Below are positions 41,674 to 50,879 of a stretch of DNA of 64,000 bases, piece after piece. The stretch is taken from assembly GCA_030653365.1 (NCBI GenBank), contig JAURZL010000012.1, positions 83,930 through 147,929 of the forward strand, in the 5' to 3' direction. A model generated the notes under the pieces. It ran no database searches. It was not told the origin of the DNA and worked only from the letters and a program-made list of their open reading frames with translations. A program made the position numbers and the translations under genes. Source of the stretch: Anaerolineaceae bacterium (GTDB lineage: Bacteria > Chloroflexota > Anaerolineae > Anaerolineales > Anaerolineaceae). Position 1 is the first letter of the stretch. Each line of letters opens with the position of its first letter.

Positions 41674-42708
41674 ATGCGTGGCACGGTTGATGTGCAGGGT
41701 GTTCTGGCTGGCGAGCGCCGGGCATTGGCACGCGCATTAACTGAAGTAGAAAATGACAGTCCAGCTGGTAGAGATGCGCTCGATGCACTTTTCCGATATA
41801 GTGGCCAGGCTCATCTCGTCGGCGTCACAGGTTCACCGGGAGCAGGAAAGTCCTCGCTGGTGAATCAGATGACCAGGTTGATCAGGAATCCTTCGCACGG
41901 GGAATCGAAAAAGGTTGCGATTGTTGCAGTCGATCCATCCAGTCCGTTTACCGGCGGGGCGATTCTGGGTGATCGCATCCGTATGCGCGATATTGTGAAC
42001 GATGATGGAGTCTTCATCCGCTCCATGGCATCCCGCGGTCACCTGGGGGGGATTGCACGCACAACATCTGCGTTGGTACGGGTGCTGGATGCGGCTGGAT
42101 TTGATTTGATACTGATTGAGACTGTCGGTGCCGGACAATCAGAAGTGGATATCGCAAGATTGGCACACACGACGGTTGTGGTCGAAGCACCAGGGATGGG
42201 TGATGATATTCAGGCGATCAAGGCAGGAATCCTGGAAATTGCTGATATTCTGGTGGTCAATAAGGCGGATCACCCATTGGCTGATAATACCATGCGGGCA
42301 TTGAGTGCCAGCCTGGAGTTTTCAAGACCAGGGCAGGTTTCTTCGATTGAACGCTTTCACCATCGGGAATTGGCTTTTGAACCGGTGAAATCTGAAATGA
42401 TTAAAGAAAATGACAGGCATGAACACTGGATTCCACCAGTATTGAAGACTGTTTCCACGGAGGGGGTAGGCATTGAAGAAGTGGTGGCTTCGGTTGAGAA
42501 TCATGGAAAATTTCTGCGTGATCAGGGACAATGGCAATTCCGGGACGCAGCACGCCTGCAGGAAGAATTGAATGAATTGTTGATTGCTGCCTTTGCATCC
42601 GAGTGGCGCAGGAAGGTGGATCAGAGCAAAATTGAATCAGTACTGAAAGAAATGCTGGAGCGGAAACTGTCGCCCCAAAATGCAGCGATTAAGTTGTTGA
42701 GTCCATGA
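41674..42708 (+). CDS. meaB: Methylmalonyl-CoA mutase-associated GTPase MeaB/ArgK
   Basis: 344 residues. Walker A GSPGAGKSSLVNQM near 52-65, then VAVDPSSPFTGGAILGDRIRM near 85-105, the ETVGAGQSEVDIA switch region and NKAD as G4. It is a G-protein chaperone that gates cofactor loading and protects B12-dependent acyl-CoA mutases. It forms a two-gene unit with the B12-binding subunit. Confidence 0.96.
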   Translation: MRGTVDVQGVLAGERRALARALTEVENDSPAGRDALDALFRYSGQAHLVGVTGSPGAGKSSLVNQMTRLIRNPSHGESKKVAIVAVDPSSPFTGGAILGDRIRMRDIVNDDGVFIRSMASRGHLGGIARTTSALVRVLDAAGFDLILIETVGAGQSEVDIARLAHTTVVVEAPGMGDDIQAIKAGILEIADILVVNKADHPLADNTMRALSASLEFSRPGQVSSIERFHHRELAFEPVKSEMIKENDRHEHWIPPVLKTVSTEGVGIEEVVASVENHGKFLRDQGQWQFRDAARLQEELNELLIAAFASEWRRKVDQSKIESVLKEMLERKLSPQNAAIKLLSP

Positions 42709-42731
42709 GTTGTTGAGCCATTTTAAGATTG

Positions 42732-42823
42732 TAGCTGGTAGCCGGTAGCTTGTAGAAAAAAAATTACTACCAGCCATATCATACCCTGTGGGTACCAGTC
42801 ACGGTTAGCCATGAGCTACCAGC
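42732..42823. repeat. Inverted-repeat element with copy 2 of the 30-bp repeat
   Basis: TAGCTGGTAGCCGGTAGC on the left and GAGCTACCAGCTA on the right can pair. Between them lies the 30-bp unit (42767-42796) shared with 26640-26669. The gap between meaB and aspS holds this element and the aspS promoter. Confidence 0.7.
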
Positions 42824-42826
42824 TAA

Positions 42827-42855
42827 TTGCCCGAATGCAGGCATTAAGATATACT
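42827..42855 (+). promoter_or_regulatory. Promoter of the aspartyl-tRNA synthetase gene
   Basis: TTGCCC (42827-42832), 17-bp spacer, TATACT (42850-42855). The leader is about 65 nt. Confidence 0.65.
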
Positions 42856-42925
42856 TTGGGAAAATTATGAAAACGCGGGATGGAGAGTGACATTCCCGGA
42901 ATGATCAGATCAAGGAGAACTCAAC

Positions 42926-44245
42926 ATGGAACGGACATCAATCGGCGATTTAAGAAAACATCTTGACCAGACTGTGATGATAAAGGGCTGGCTGCATGTA
43001 TTGCGTGACCAGAAAAAGATTCAATTTATCGTCTTGCGCGACAAGACCGGAATGGTTCAGATTACACACTGGAAACCGAATGATGAAAAGTTGGCTGAAT
43101 TAATCTCAACACTGACTACAGAATCTGCGTTACGAGTGACTGGCAAGGTGATCGATAATCCCTCAGTGAAGCTCGGCGGATTGGAGATTCAGCTGGAATC
43201 ACTTGCGGTTGAGAATCTGGCGGAGAGCCCACTGCCGTTTGAGCCCTTTGGTGAAAAAGAGAATCTGCCTGCAATGGACTATCGTCAGGATTGGCGTTTT
43301 ATGGATCTGCGCCGTACTGAAAACCTCCTGCTCTTCCGTGCTCAAACAACCATGGAGATGGCTTTACGTGAATACTGGGTGGAACGCGGTTATATAGAAA
43401 TGCATTCTCCAAAATTGATGGGCAGTCCAAGTGAATCCGGTGCGGAGCTTTTTGAATTGAAATATTTTGAGACCAAAGCGTATCTGGCACAATCACCGCA
43501 ATTCTACAAGCAGATGGCGATGGCAGCTGGTTTCGAAGGTGTGTTTGAAATCGGGCCGGTGTTCCGGGCTGACCCCTCTTTCACCTCACGGCACATGACC
43601 GAGTTCACCAGCATAGATCTGGAAATCTCCTGGATCGAAGACGTAGAAGATGTGATGTCCAACCAGGAACGCATGCTGCAATATGCCTACCAACGCGTGA
43701 AAGATGTGCATGGGGAGGAGATCCAGGAAGTCTTCGGGCTTGATTTGGAAATACCTCAGGTGCCGTTTCCAAGAGTTAGGATGGCAGAAGCATTTCAGAT
43801 CCTGAAAGAGGTTGGGTACCAATTACCACCCGAGAAAAAAAATGACCTTGACCCGGGAGCGGAACGAGCAGTTGGTGAATATATCAAGCAGAAGACGGGT
43901 AGTGATTTTGTTTTCATTACCGAATGGCCTTTCGCAGTGCGTCCTTTCTACCACATGAAGAAGGGTGAGAACCTGACACGCAGTTTTGACCTGCTGGCGA
44001 ATGGTCTCGAGATCACCACCGGCGCACAACGTGAGCACCGCTATGATGTGCTGCTGGAGCAGGCAAAGGAAAAAGGTTTAACACCTGATCCAATCCAATT
44101 CTATCTGGACTTCTTCCGGTATGGCTGCCCACCGCATGGCGGTTATGGGATGGGTCTTTCCAGACTGATGATGGTGATGTTGAAATTGCCGAACATCCGC
44201 GAGACGGTCTATCTGTTCCGTGGGCCGAATCGGCTGCATCCGTAA
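42926..44245 (+). CDS. aspS: Aspartyl-tRNA synthetase, archaeal/eukaryotic-like short form
   Basis: 439 residues, the length of archaeal AspRS and far shorter than the usual bacterial enzyme of about 590 with its GAD insert, which is absent. The N-terminal OB anticodon-binding domain spans about 1-100. Class II motifs: FRAQTTMEMALREYW then HSPKLMGSPSESGAELF, motif 2 FEIGPVFRADPSFTSRHMTEF, and motif 3 GGYGMGLSRLMM. In the anticodon loop it has GWLHVLRD, with His where discriminating archaeal enzymes often have Trp; that may let it also charge tRNA-Asn (inference). AAGGAG precedes the ATG. Confidence 0.93.
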   Translation: MERTSIGDLRKHLDQTVMIKGWLHVLRDQKKIQFIVLRDKTGMVQITHWKPNDEKLAELISTLTTESALRVTGKVIDNPSVKLGGLEIQLESLAVENLAESPLPFEPFGEKENLPAMDYRQDWRFMDLRRTENLLLFRAQTTMEMALREYWVERGYIEMHSPKLMGSPSESGAELFELKYFETKAYLAQSPQFYKQMAMAAGFEGVFEIGPVFRADPSFTSRHMTEFTSIDLEISWIEDVEDVMSNQERMLQYAYQRVKDVHGEEIQEVFGLDLEIPQVPFPRVRMAEAFQILKEVGYQLPPEKKNDLDPGAERAVGEYIKQKTGSDFVFITEWPFAVRPFYHMKKGENLTRSFDLLANGLEITTGAQREHRYDVLLEQAKEKGLTPDPIQFYLDFFRYGCPPHGGYGMGLSRLMMVMLKLPNIRETVYLFRGPNRLHP

Positions 44246-44267
44246 ATTAATCCTTTTTGTATTTTTG

Positions 44268-44298
44268 ACAGCATGGTTGAAAAGCCGTGCTGTTTTTA
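44268..44298 (+). terminator. Rho-independent terminator after aspS
   Basis: ACAGCATGG (44268-44276) and CCGTGCTGT (44285-44293), with one G-T pair, then TTTTATATTT. Confidence 0.88.
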
Positions 44299-44346
44299 TA
44301 TTTGATGATCCAAAAAAACACTCACAAACCCCGGTTTATTGAGATG
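44285..44346 (+). repeat. Dispersed hairpin-plus-tail repeat, copy D
   Basis: GTGCTGTTTTTA, then CAAAAAAACACTCA and the tail CAAACCCCGGTTTATTGAGA. It overlaps the aspS terminator and ends 23 bp before the DUF58 gene, toward which it points. A TATAGT lies between the tail and the ATG, 6 nt from it. Confidence 0.7.
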
Positions 44347-44369
44347 AGATTTTATTGTATAGTTAATTT

Positions 44370-45794
44370 ATGAGTATCAAACTGGCGGCGTTGTCTGGCT
44401 GGTTAAAACAGATGCTACAACCACCGCACCGGGTTTGGAAGCAGACATTTGAAGATGGTGAGGCGGTTATTGAATTGCGCCATCCGTTCTTTATTTGGTT
44501 AATGTTGGGTTTATTCATTCTTTATTTCTTCATGCCTGTCAGGATGCTGGTGATCTGCATGGTATCCCTGGTGGGTGTTTTTGTCAGTGGATATGGATGG
44601 GCTCGCAGCCTTGCAGCCAATATCTATGCTACCCGCACATTGCGATATGCGGCAATTCAAGTGGGTGATGAATTGGAGGAAGATATTCTCCTGCGGAATA
44701 TCGGTTGGCTGCCAGCACTATGGATTGGGGTGGAGGATCACAGTGATTTTCCAGCTTATTCCATTCGGGTGGTGCGTGCATTGGATGGGATCAGCAAGGC
44801 AGAGTGGCGTTTGAGATTAATCTGCACACAACGAGGTATTTTTTCGTTGGGACCCTGGGAGTGGGTCAGCAGCGATCCATTCGGTCTATTTCAGATCAGA
44901 CGTAGTTATACCAATTCACAAAAAATGGTTGTATATCCACCGATGGCTTTTATTCCGGCAGAAATGTTGCCGCACGGAAAAGAATTAGGCGATCTGAGAC
45001 CTCTCAATCAGCCGTTGGTATCTGAAAGTATGCAGGTTACCCATACGCGTCTCTACCAACCAGGAGACCCTTTACGACGGATTCATTGGCGTACGACCGC
45101 CCGTCAAAACAAACCGTATGTTAAGGTTTTTGATCCCGAATCAGCATCGCGTATCTGGCTGATCCCTGATCTTGATCCGGCGGTACATTACACTTCGCCC
45201 ATCAAATCCGAAAACTGGCAGGATTCTTCGGAAGAGACGTTGATTTTACTCCTGTCTGCGCTCGCTTCCCACCTACTCAATGAACATAGGGCTGTAGGAT
45301 TGTTTGCTGGGGTGGACCCACCTCAGGTGTTAATGCCGCAACGTGGTCCGGCTATTTTATGGGACATACTGGCAGCCCTGGCGCCTTTGCACACTACTCA
45401 GCTGCAGCCTTTCACAGAAACCCTGTTACATGCCAGTCAAGTGATTTCCTCCCGTGATCTGGTAATTGTCGTTACACCCTCCTTGCAGAGTCAATGGTTA
45501 TACTCTCTGGCACAATTAACCCGCAGCTTCAGTGGCAGTGAAGCCTGGGCGTTTATTCTGGATCCGCAGAGCTTTGGGATGCCGGGGAACACCAATCAGG
45601 TTCCAGGTTTGGCGGCTTCGTTAGGGATTGGCACCCGGATCGTACAGCGTGGAGATATCCAACCACTTTTAGGTGGATTGGGTGCATTAAGGCGCTGGGA
45701 ATTTATGACACTGGCAACCGGGCGAGTGGTTGTACGTAACAAGCCGCGCCTGGCAGAAGAATGGGAATCCGTCCGGGTGGAAAAATGGCAATAA
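44370..45794 (+). CDS. DUF58-domain membrane protein
   Basis: 474 residues. Two helices near 35-75, then a beta-rich part, then the DUF58 motif LYQPGDPLRRIHWRTTARQN near 228-247 followed by a von Willebrand A-like fold (LIPDLD). Such proteins are usually encoded with MoxR ATPases and transglutaminase proteins and are thought to help assemble or mature cell-envelope or metal-dependent complexes. No MoxR gene lies in this window. No ribosome site is seen; a -10-like TATAGT 6 nt before the ATG hints at a leaderless message. It overlaps the next gene. Confidence 0.85.
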   Translation: MSIKLAALSGWLKQMLQPPHRVWKQTFEDGEAVIELRHPFFIWLMLGLFILYFFMPVRMLVICMVSLVGVFVSGYGWARSLAANIYATRTLRYAAIQVGDELEEDILLRNIGWLPALWIGVEDHSDFPAYSIRVVRALDGISKAEWRLRLICTQRGIFSLGPWEWVSSDPFGLFQIRRSYTNSQKMVVYPPMAFIPAEMLPHGKELGDLRPLNQPLVSESMQVTHTRLYQPGDPLRRIHWRTTARQNKPYVKVFDPESASRIWLIPDLDPAVHYTSPIKSENWQDSSEETLILLLSALASHLLNEHRAVGLFAGVDPPQVLMPQRGPAILWDILAALAPLHTTQLQPFTETLLHASQVISSRDLVIVVTPSLQSQWLYSLAQLTRSFSGSEAWAFILDPQSFGMPGNTNQVPGLAASLGIGTRIVQRGDIQPLLGGLGALRRWEFMTLATGRVVVRNKPRLAEEWESVRVEKWQ

Positions 45795-48055
45795 GACCTG
45801 CATTAAAACTACGTTGGCACAAAACGACCATTCGGTGGCTGGGAAAGATTCCCTGGCTAAACCTGTTGATCATCCTTGCTTTATTATTCATTCTTGCATT
45901 CTCGTTAAGCGAAGCATATTGGGTCAGAAATTCTCCTCCATTATTTTTCTTTGCCTTAATAGCTGTTTTCAGCGGATGGGTGCTTGGTTTAACCCGTTGG
46001 CGAATTGGTTGGTGTTCTGTTTATAGTTTACTGATGGCTGTTGCACTCGGTGTTCAATACGTTGGAAGAATTGTCCCAATGGGAAATGAAATACCTCTGC
46101 ATGGTTGGATCGAAACAATGAACTGGCAAATCTTTGTGTTCATTGAGCGCATGAATGGTTGGAACCAGTCGATTCAATTAGGCAAAGCCATCTATGATGA
46201 TGGATACTGGACTTTAATGTTGATTGTGCTGGTCTGGTTAGTATCTGCCTGGTTGGCGGTTTGCCTCAAAAGACACAAGAATACCTGGATGGCTTTATTA
46301 CCCTTAATAGGAGCAATTGCCTTTACTTTACAAAATCAGCAAAAGGATGTTGTTTTCCTGTTGGTGGCACTCTTTTTTGGATTGATTTTGGTTGCAGACC
46401 AGTTTTATTCCCGGTTACACACCAGCTGGAAACAACGCCAGGTGGATTTTCCTGAACAATTATGGGTCGATTGGACAGCAGCGGTGGTTGTCATCAGTGT
46501 TCTGGTATTGATAATCGCCAGTCTGGCTCCTGCTGTGACGACACGTGAGGGTTGGCATCATATTCGCAGATGGATGGATGAGCTTAAGAATCCCAAAATT
46601 TCCACTGTCATGGATAACGGATCCGGTGAATATAACTACAGACCATCCAATGGAGATGACGAAGAATTGCTGCTACTGCAACCTTGGGATTTATCATTTG
46701 TGGGTGCACCACTGCCTAAAAAGAATGGAACCGTGATGTGGGTGCGGGTAGGTGATTCGACACCACGACCCTGGCGGATGGCTGTTTATAACACCTATAC
46801 TGGTAAAGGATGGACAGAAGCTGAGCTTGATCCACAATCCGTCCAAGTAGGAATAGATTCAATGCAGCAAGGTCGGCGCGCGCTGGTGCAGCGATTTACC
46901 CTTTTCCGGGCTGCTGAAGGGCGATTGTTTGCCGCTGCAGAACCTGTGCAATCATTGAGAGATGGTGTTCAGATTGTACGCCTGGACAACGAGGATAGCC
47001 ATGTGGTAATAGGCTATGTTCAACAGTATGAACTTATCTCAATGGTGCCACAAGTAAGTGCTGACGTCTTACGTAATGCTGCGGGAGGGATCCCGGATGA
47101 AATATTGGAGGAGTATCTACAATACCCTGAGACACTTCCACAACGGGTGCGTAATCTGGCAGATCGGTTGGTTGAAGATGAACCAACCAATTATGAAAAA
47201 GTGATTCGTATTCAAAACTATATTCGTCAAGTCGTGCCCTATGATCTGGAGAGCCCTCCAGCCGCTGAAGGCCAGGATGTGGTTGATTATTTTCTCTTTG
47301 AGGCACCATCCGGTTTTTGCAGCTACTATGCCTCGGCAATGGCGATCTTATTGCGGGTGGAAAGTATTCCTGCCCGGGTGGTTACAGGGTATGCTCCAGG
47401 GGTGTATGTAATTGAGCAGGGCAATTTTGAGGTGACAGGAGATTTAGCGCACGCCTGGGTGGAAGTGTACTTTTCTGGATATGGCTGGATTCCATTCGAA
47501 CCAACCCCATCACAAGAAGTGCCTTATTATGCTTCTTCTGTTCCATTAGAAAAGAAAGAATCAGAAACTCCAGCAACCAGTATTCAGCAGGCATCCAGAC
47601 GACTCATGCTATTGCGAATCATTATCGGTTTTTTAATTGGTATGGTTTTCGTGTGGATTTGCTGGCTGCTCTGGCGAATATTTCGTAATCGACAAAGAGA
47701 GAAGAAAATGGCACTTCATCCGGTGGCTATGGAATATCGGCGTTTACGTTTGAAACTGGCTGGAGTAGGAATTTCAGCTCCTCCCATGAAAACACCACAA
47801 GAATTCCTGCAGGAAGCCAGTGGATTATTGACCAATTATCCACATATACAAAAAACTTTGCGATTGTGCACCGATCTGTATGAAAGAACAGTTTACAGCC
47901 CTGTGTTGCCTGGGTTAAGCGAGATGAATACATTACGGATGTCCATACATCAGGCGGTAAAAGAAGGATGGTTGCTGCGATGGCGGTATCTGTGGGAAAG
48001 ATTTTTGATAAAGTTTCGGATGAAAAGAAAATGGCTTATTCTAACAAAATCTTAA
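45785..48055 (+). CDS. Transglutaminase-like membrane protein (TgpA type, DUF4129 tail)
   Basis: 756 residues from ATG 45785 with GGTGG upstream, overlapping the DUF58 stop by 10 nt. About six helices lie in the first 260 residues. An extracytoplasmic transglutaminase core follows: Cys in PSGFCSYYASAMAILLR near 512 and His in DLAHAWVEVYF near 556. The third position is in GWIPFEPTPS, where Glu stands near the usual Asp. One more helix lies near 615-640, then a DUF4129-like cytoplasmic tail (AMEYRRLRLKLAGVGI, TPQEFLQEA). It is probably a membrane-bound protein cross-linking or protease-like enzyme acting with the DUF58 partner. Confidence 0.9.
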   Translation: MAIRPALKLRWHKTTIRWLGKIPWLNLLIILALLFILAFSLSEAYWVRNSPPLFFFALIAVFSGWVLGLTRWRIGWCSVYSLLMAVALGVQYVGRIVPMGNEIPLHGWIETMNWQIFVFIERMNGWNQSIQLGKAIYDDGYWTLMLIVLVWLVSAWLAVCLKRHKNTWMALLPLIGAIAFTLQNQQKDVVFLLVALFFGLILVADQFYSRLHTSWKQRQVDFPEQLWVDWTAAVVVISVLVLIIASLAPAVTTREGWHHIRRWMDELKNPKISTVMDNGSGEYNYRPSNGDDEELLLLQPWDLSFVGAPLPKKNGTVMWVRVGDSTPRPWRMAVYNTYTGKGWTEAELDPQSVQVGIDSMQQGRRALVQRFTLFRAAEGRLFAAAEPVQSLRDGVQIVRLDNEDSHVVIGYVQQYELISMVPQVSADVLRNAAGGIPDEILEEYLQYPETLPQRVRNLADRLVEDEPTNYEKVIRIQNYIRQVVPYDLESPPAAEGQDVVDYFLFEAPSGFCSYYASAMAILLRVESIPARVVTGYAPGVYVIEQGNFEVTGDLAHAWVEVYFSGYGWIPFEPTPSQEVPYYASSVPLEKKESETPATSIQQASRRLMLLRIIIGFLIGMVFVWICWLLWRIFRNRQREKKMALHPVAMEYRRLRLKLAGVGISAPPMKTPQEFLQEASGLLTNYPHIQKTLRLCTDLYERTVYSPVLPGLSEMNTLRMSIHQAVKEGWLLRWRYLWERFLIKFRMKRKWLILTKS

Positions 48056-48239
48056 GTTGGATTGCAATTTACCGATTATTGTCTACACTTAATAAGGAAG
48101 CAAGATGGTTACGAAAAGTCAGGAAATTGAATAACGTCCTGACTGTTGGTGAGGAATGACCGGTTTCCTGCTTTGATGGGAGCTGTTAGAATTGTTATGT
48201 TTCAGTCTACATGTAATTCGATATAGAAGGTGAGAGAAG

Positions 48240-49235
48240 ATGGCTTATACCAGTCACGGTCGACATGAAAAGATGATGTATGGGGGTATAAAACTATATG
48301 CGGGAACAGCCAGCCCAACAATGGCGCAAAAGATCGCTGATTATTTACGATTGAATTTGATGGATCGAGATATTATCGAGTTCCCGAATGAGAACTTGTT
48401 TGTGAAATTACACAGCAGTGTGCGAGGTCAGGATTGCTATGTCATGCAGACGACTTCCCCACCAGTCCACCGCAATTTGATGGAGTTGCTGATCCTGATT
48501 CAGACATTGCGATTGGACTCAGCAGCACGTATCACCGCTGTAATACCATATCTATGCTATGCACGTTCAGACAAGAAAGATCAACCCAGGGTACCGATTA
48601 CGGCGCGGCTGGTAGCAGATATGATTCAGACAGCCGGTGCAGATCGTTATATCACCATGGATCTACATGCAGGACAAATCCAGGGATTCTTCTCGATTCC
48701 CGGAGATGTGCTCTCTGCCTTTTCCCTCCAATTGGATTATCTGAAATCATTAAAGCCCAATATGATTGATCCGGTCATTGTAACGGCTGACTTGGGTTTT
48801 GCAAAAAAAGGTCGAAATTATGCGGCTGCACTGGACGTACCAATGGCCTTTATTGAAAAACGTCGTGCTGGGAATGATGCCAAAGCCAAAGCTTTGAATC
48901 TGATTGGTAATGCACAAAACCGTGATGTAATCATTGTTGATGATGAGGTCGACACTGGTGGATCAATGGTGGAAGCTGTACATCTGCTCAAAGAAAATGG
49001 AGCTCGTGATATTTATATTTCATTTGTGCATCCGAGTTTATCGGCGAACGCAGCTGAGAAACTCGGTGCTTTACCGGTCAAGCAATTTATCACCACGGAT
49101 ACGATCCCGATCTCAAAAGAAAAAGAAGCTTTCTTTACCGGACGGCTGCGGATTTTAACCATCTCCAAACTGATTGGTGAGGTGATCCGGCGGGCAAATG
49201 AAGGCCGTAGTGTGGGCGAGTTGTTCAACGAATAG
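48240..49235 (+). CDS. prs: Ribose-phosphate pyrophosphokinase
   Basis: 331 residues. The active-site loop PYLCYARSDKKDQPR is near 100, the metal/ribose site MDLHAGQIQGFF near 140, and the PRPP-binding motif DVIIVDDEVDTGGSM near 228-242. It makes PRPP from ribose 5-phosphate and ATP for nucleotide, His and Trp synthesis. The N-terminus runs about ten residues longer than usual (an internal ATG pair is at codons 12-13). The Fpg gene starts 9 bp after its stop. Confidence 0.93.
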   Translation: MAYTSHGRHEKMMYGGIKLYAGTASPTMAQKIADYLRLNLMDRDIIEFPNENLFVKLHSSVRGQDCYVMQTTSPPVHRNLMELLILIQTLRLDSAARITAVIPYLCYARSDKKDQPRVPITARLVADMIQTAGADRYITMDLHAGQIQGFFSIPGDVLSAFSLQLDYLKSLKPNMIDPVIVTADLGFAKKGRNYAAALDVPMAFIEKRRAGNDAKAKALNLIGNAQNRDVIIVDDEVDTGGSMVEAVHLLKENGARDIYISFVHPSLSANAAEKLGALPVKQFITTDTIPISKEKEAFFTGRLRILTISKLIGEVIRRANEGRSVGELFNE

Positions 49236-49244
49236 AGGTTGAAC

Positions 49245-50093
49245 TTGCCAGAGTTGCCAGAAGTCGAGACAATTTGCAGGGCATTACGGAACGGAGGTCG
49301 AGATGCGCCGGCTATACTGAATTGGCAGATAGAGAAGGCTGAGGTCTTCTGGCCAAAGACGCTGGCTGAACCTGATAAGCAAGAATTCCTCCAACAAGTG
49401 GCCGGTCAATCCGTGCTGAATGTTCAGCGACGGGCGAAGTTTATTGTGATTCAATTAACGGATGATTTTCTGGTTGTGCATCTCCGCATGAGTGGGGATT
49501 TAAGAGTCGAACCGAATACGAAAGATCTTCAAAAGCATGATCATCTGGTCATCTGGTTTCAGAATGGCTTTCATATGGCTTTTAATGACCCACGAAAATT
49601 TGGGCGGGTATGGTTTCGCAAAGATGTTGAGGGATTGTTTGCACGTTTGGGTCCTGAACCATTGGAGTTGCAATCTTCTGAGAATTTTTTTAATTGTCTG
49701 CTTCAACGTAGACGACAATTAAAACCATTGTTAATGGATCAAAATTTCCTCGCAGGGATGGGTAATATTTACACGGACGAAGCATTACATATAGCTGGTT
49801 TGCATCCATTGATGAATTCATCTGATCTGACACAAAAAGAGGCTCAAAAATTGCTTTACGCAATCCAGGATGTATTGAGCACCGGGATACAGAGAAATGG
49901 TGCAAGCATCGATTGGTTTTATCGAGGGGGCAGTTTTCAAAATGAATTTCGGGTGTATGGTAGAAGTGGACAGCCGTGCCCGATTTGTGGTACATTTATT
50001 GAAAAGATTGTTGTTGGTCAACGTGGAACTCATTATTGTCCCGTCTGTCAACCAACATCCCGCTCTTCCCAGACAACAGAAAAGAAAGGTTGA
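49245..50093 (+). CDS. mutM: Formamidopyrimidine-DNA glycosylase
   Basis: 282 residues from TTG 49245. This start is required because the mature enzyme must begin with Pro (PELPEVET), whose amine is the nucleophile, with the next Glu as acid. AGAGG lies upstream. A catalytic Lys is in RRAKFIVIQL near 60, VHLRMSGDLRV follows, and NIYTDEALHIAGLHP is the helix-two-turn-helix. A C-terminal zinc finger CPICG...CPVC binds DNA. It removes 8-oxoguanine and formamidopyrimidines. In another operon at 60982 the window also carries mutY, the partner of the GO system. Confidence 0.96.
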   Translation: MPELPEVETICRALRNGGRDAPAILNWQIEKAEVFWPKTLAEPDKQEFLQQVAGQSVLNVQRRAKFIVIQLTDDFLVVHLRMSGDLRVEPNTKDLQKHDHLVIWFQNGFHMAFNDPRKFGRVWFRKDVEGLFARLGPEPLELQSSENFFNCLLQRRRQLKPLLMDQNFLAGMGNIYTDEALHIAGLHPLMNSSDLTQKEAQKLLYAIQDVLSTGIQRNGASIDWFYRGGSFQNEFRVYGRSGQPCPICGTFIEKIVVGQRGTHYCPVCQPTSRSSQTTEKKG

Positions 50094-50096
50094 AAA

Positions 50097-50780
50097 ATGG
50101 TCATTCAATCCAATTTGATTGTAACTGTCTTTTTTATACTTGCTGGCATTTTGCTCATCGGTTTTATCATTTTCATGGTGGTTTATTTGCCTCGCGTAGC
50201 AAAAAAGACAGAACCACGCGATCGTACTAAACCTATTCCGGAAGTTGGTAATAATGAAAATCAGTCTGAGACAGCCAATGATGTAGTACATGATCCTTCA
50301 TATACCCGGCTGGTGACATTTGGGAGAGCGGTCAGTGATGATGGTTTTGCAGTGCGATTTGGAGATGAATGGATCAGTAAATCTCAAGAATTAAGTCTAA
50401 TAGAACGGAACCGATTGGAAAAAAATCTGGAAGAGGCTCAGAGTTGGCTGGGAATGGAAGCCAGAAAAGAACCTCTGACAGCAATGGAACGAGGTTTAAA
50501 ACTTACTTCAGAAATTGTGCCCCCTCTGGTGCCACTAAAAACCAGTGAAAAGCACAAAGTCCCATTGAGTATTGTTGAACAGGTTGATGATATTTTACAG
50601 GTTTTATTGGAAACTGATCCCTTGGGAACACAAAAAATAAGACTGACTGAGATGCCGAATAAGGGGGTAACCGTGTGGATAGGGAATGAATATTATGAGG
50701 GCATCAATGCTGTACCGGATGAAAATGTAAAACAGATCATTCGTCAGGCGGTAAAGAAATGGGAAGAAACATCTGGCTAA
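50097..50780 (+). CDS. Hypothetical single-pass membrane protein
   Basis: 227 residues; I do not recognise the family. One helix at about 8-30 is followed by a charged cytoplasmic part: an Asn/Glu-rich linker (35-65), a GFAVRFGDEWISKSQELSLIERNRLEKNLEEAQSWLGM segment and a C-terminal SIVEQVDDILQVLLETDPLG domain. It begins 3 bp after the Fpg stop and so belongs to the prs-mutM transcript. Confidence 0.75.
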   Translation: MVIQSNLIVTVFFILAGILLIGFIIFMVVYLPRVAKKTEPRDRTKPIPEVGNNENQSETANDVVHDPSYTRLVTFGRAVSDDGFAVRFGDEWISKSQELSLIERNRLEKNLEEAQSWLGMEARKEPLTAMERGLKLTSEIVPPLVPLKTSEKHKVPLSIVEQVDDILQVLLETDPLGTQKIRLTEMPNKGVTVWIGNEYYEGINAVPDENVKQIIRQAVKKWEETSG

Positions 50781-50879
50781 TAAGAGGATACTGCACAGAT
50801 GAACTAGCATGGTAAAATATGATTAATTGCTGGTAAAAAATTTATTTGACCAGCGCATTAATGGTAAAGGAGATTGATA

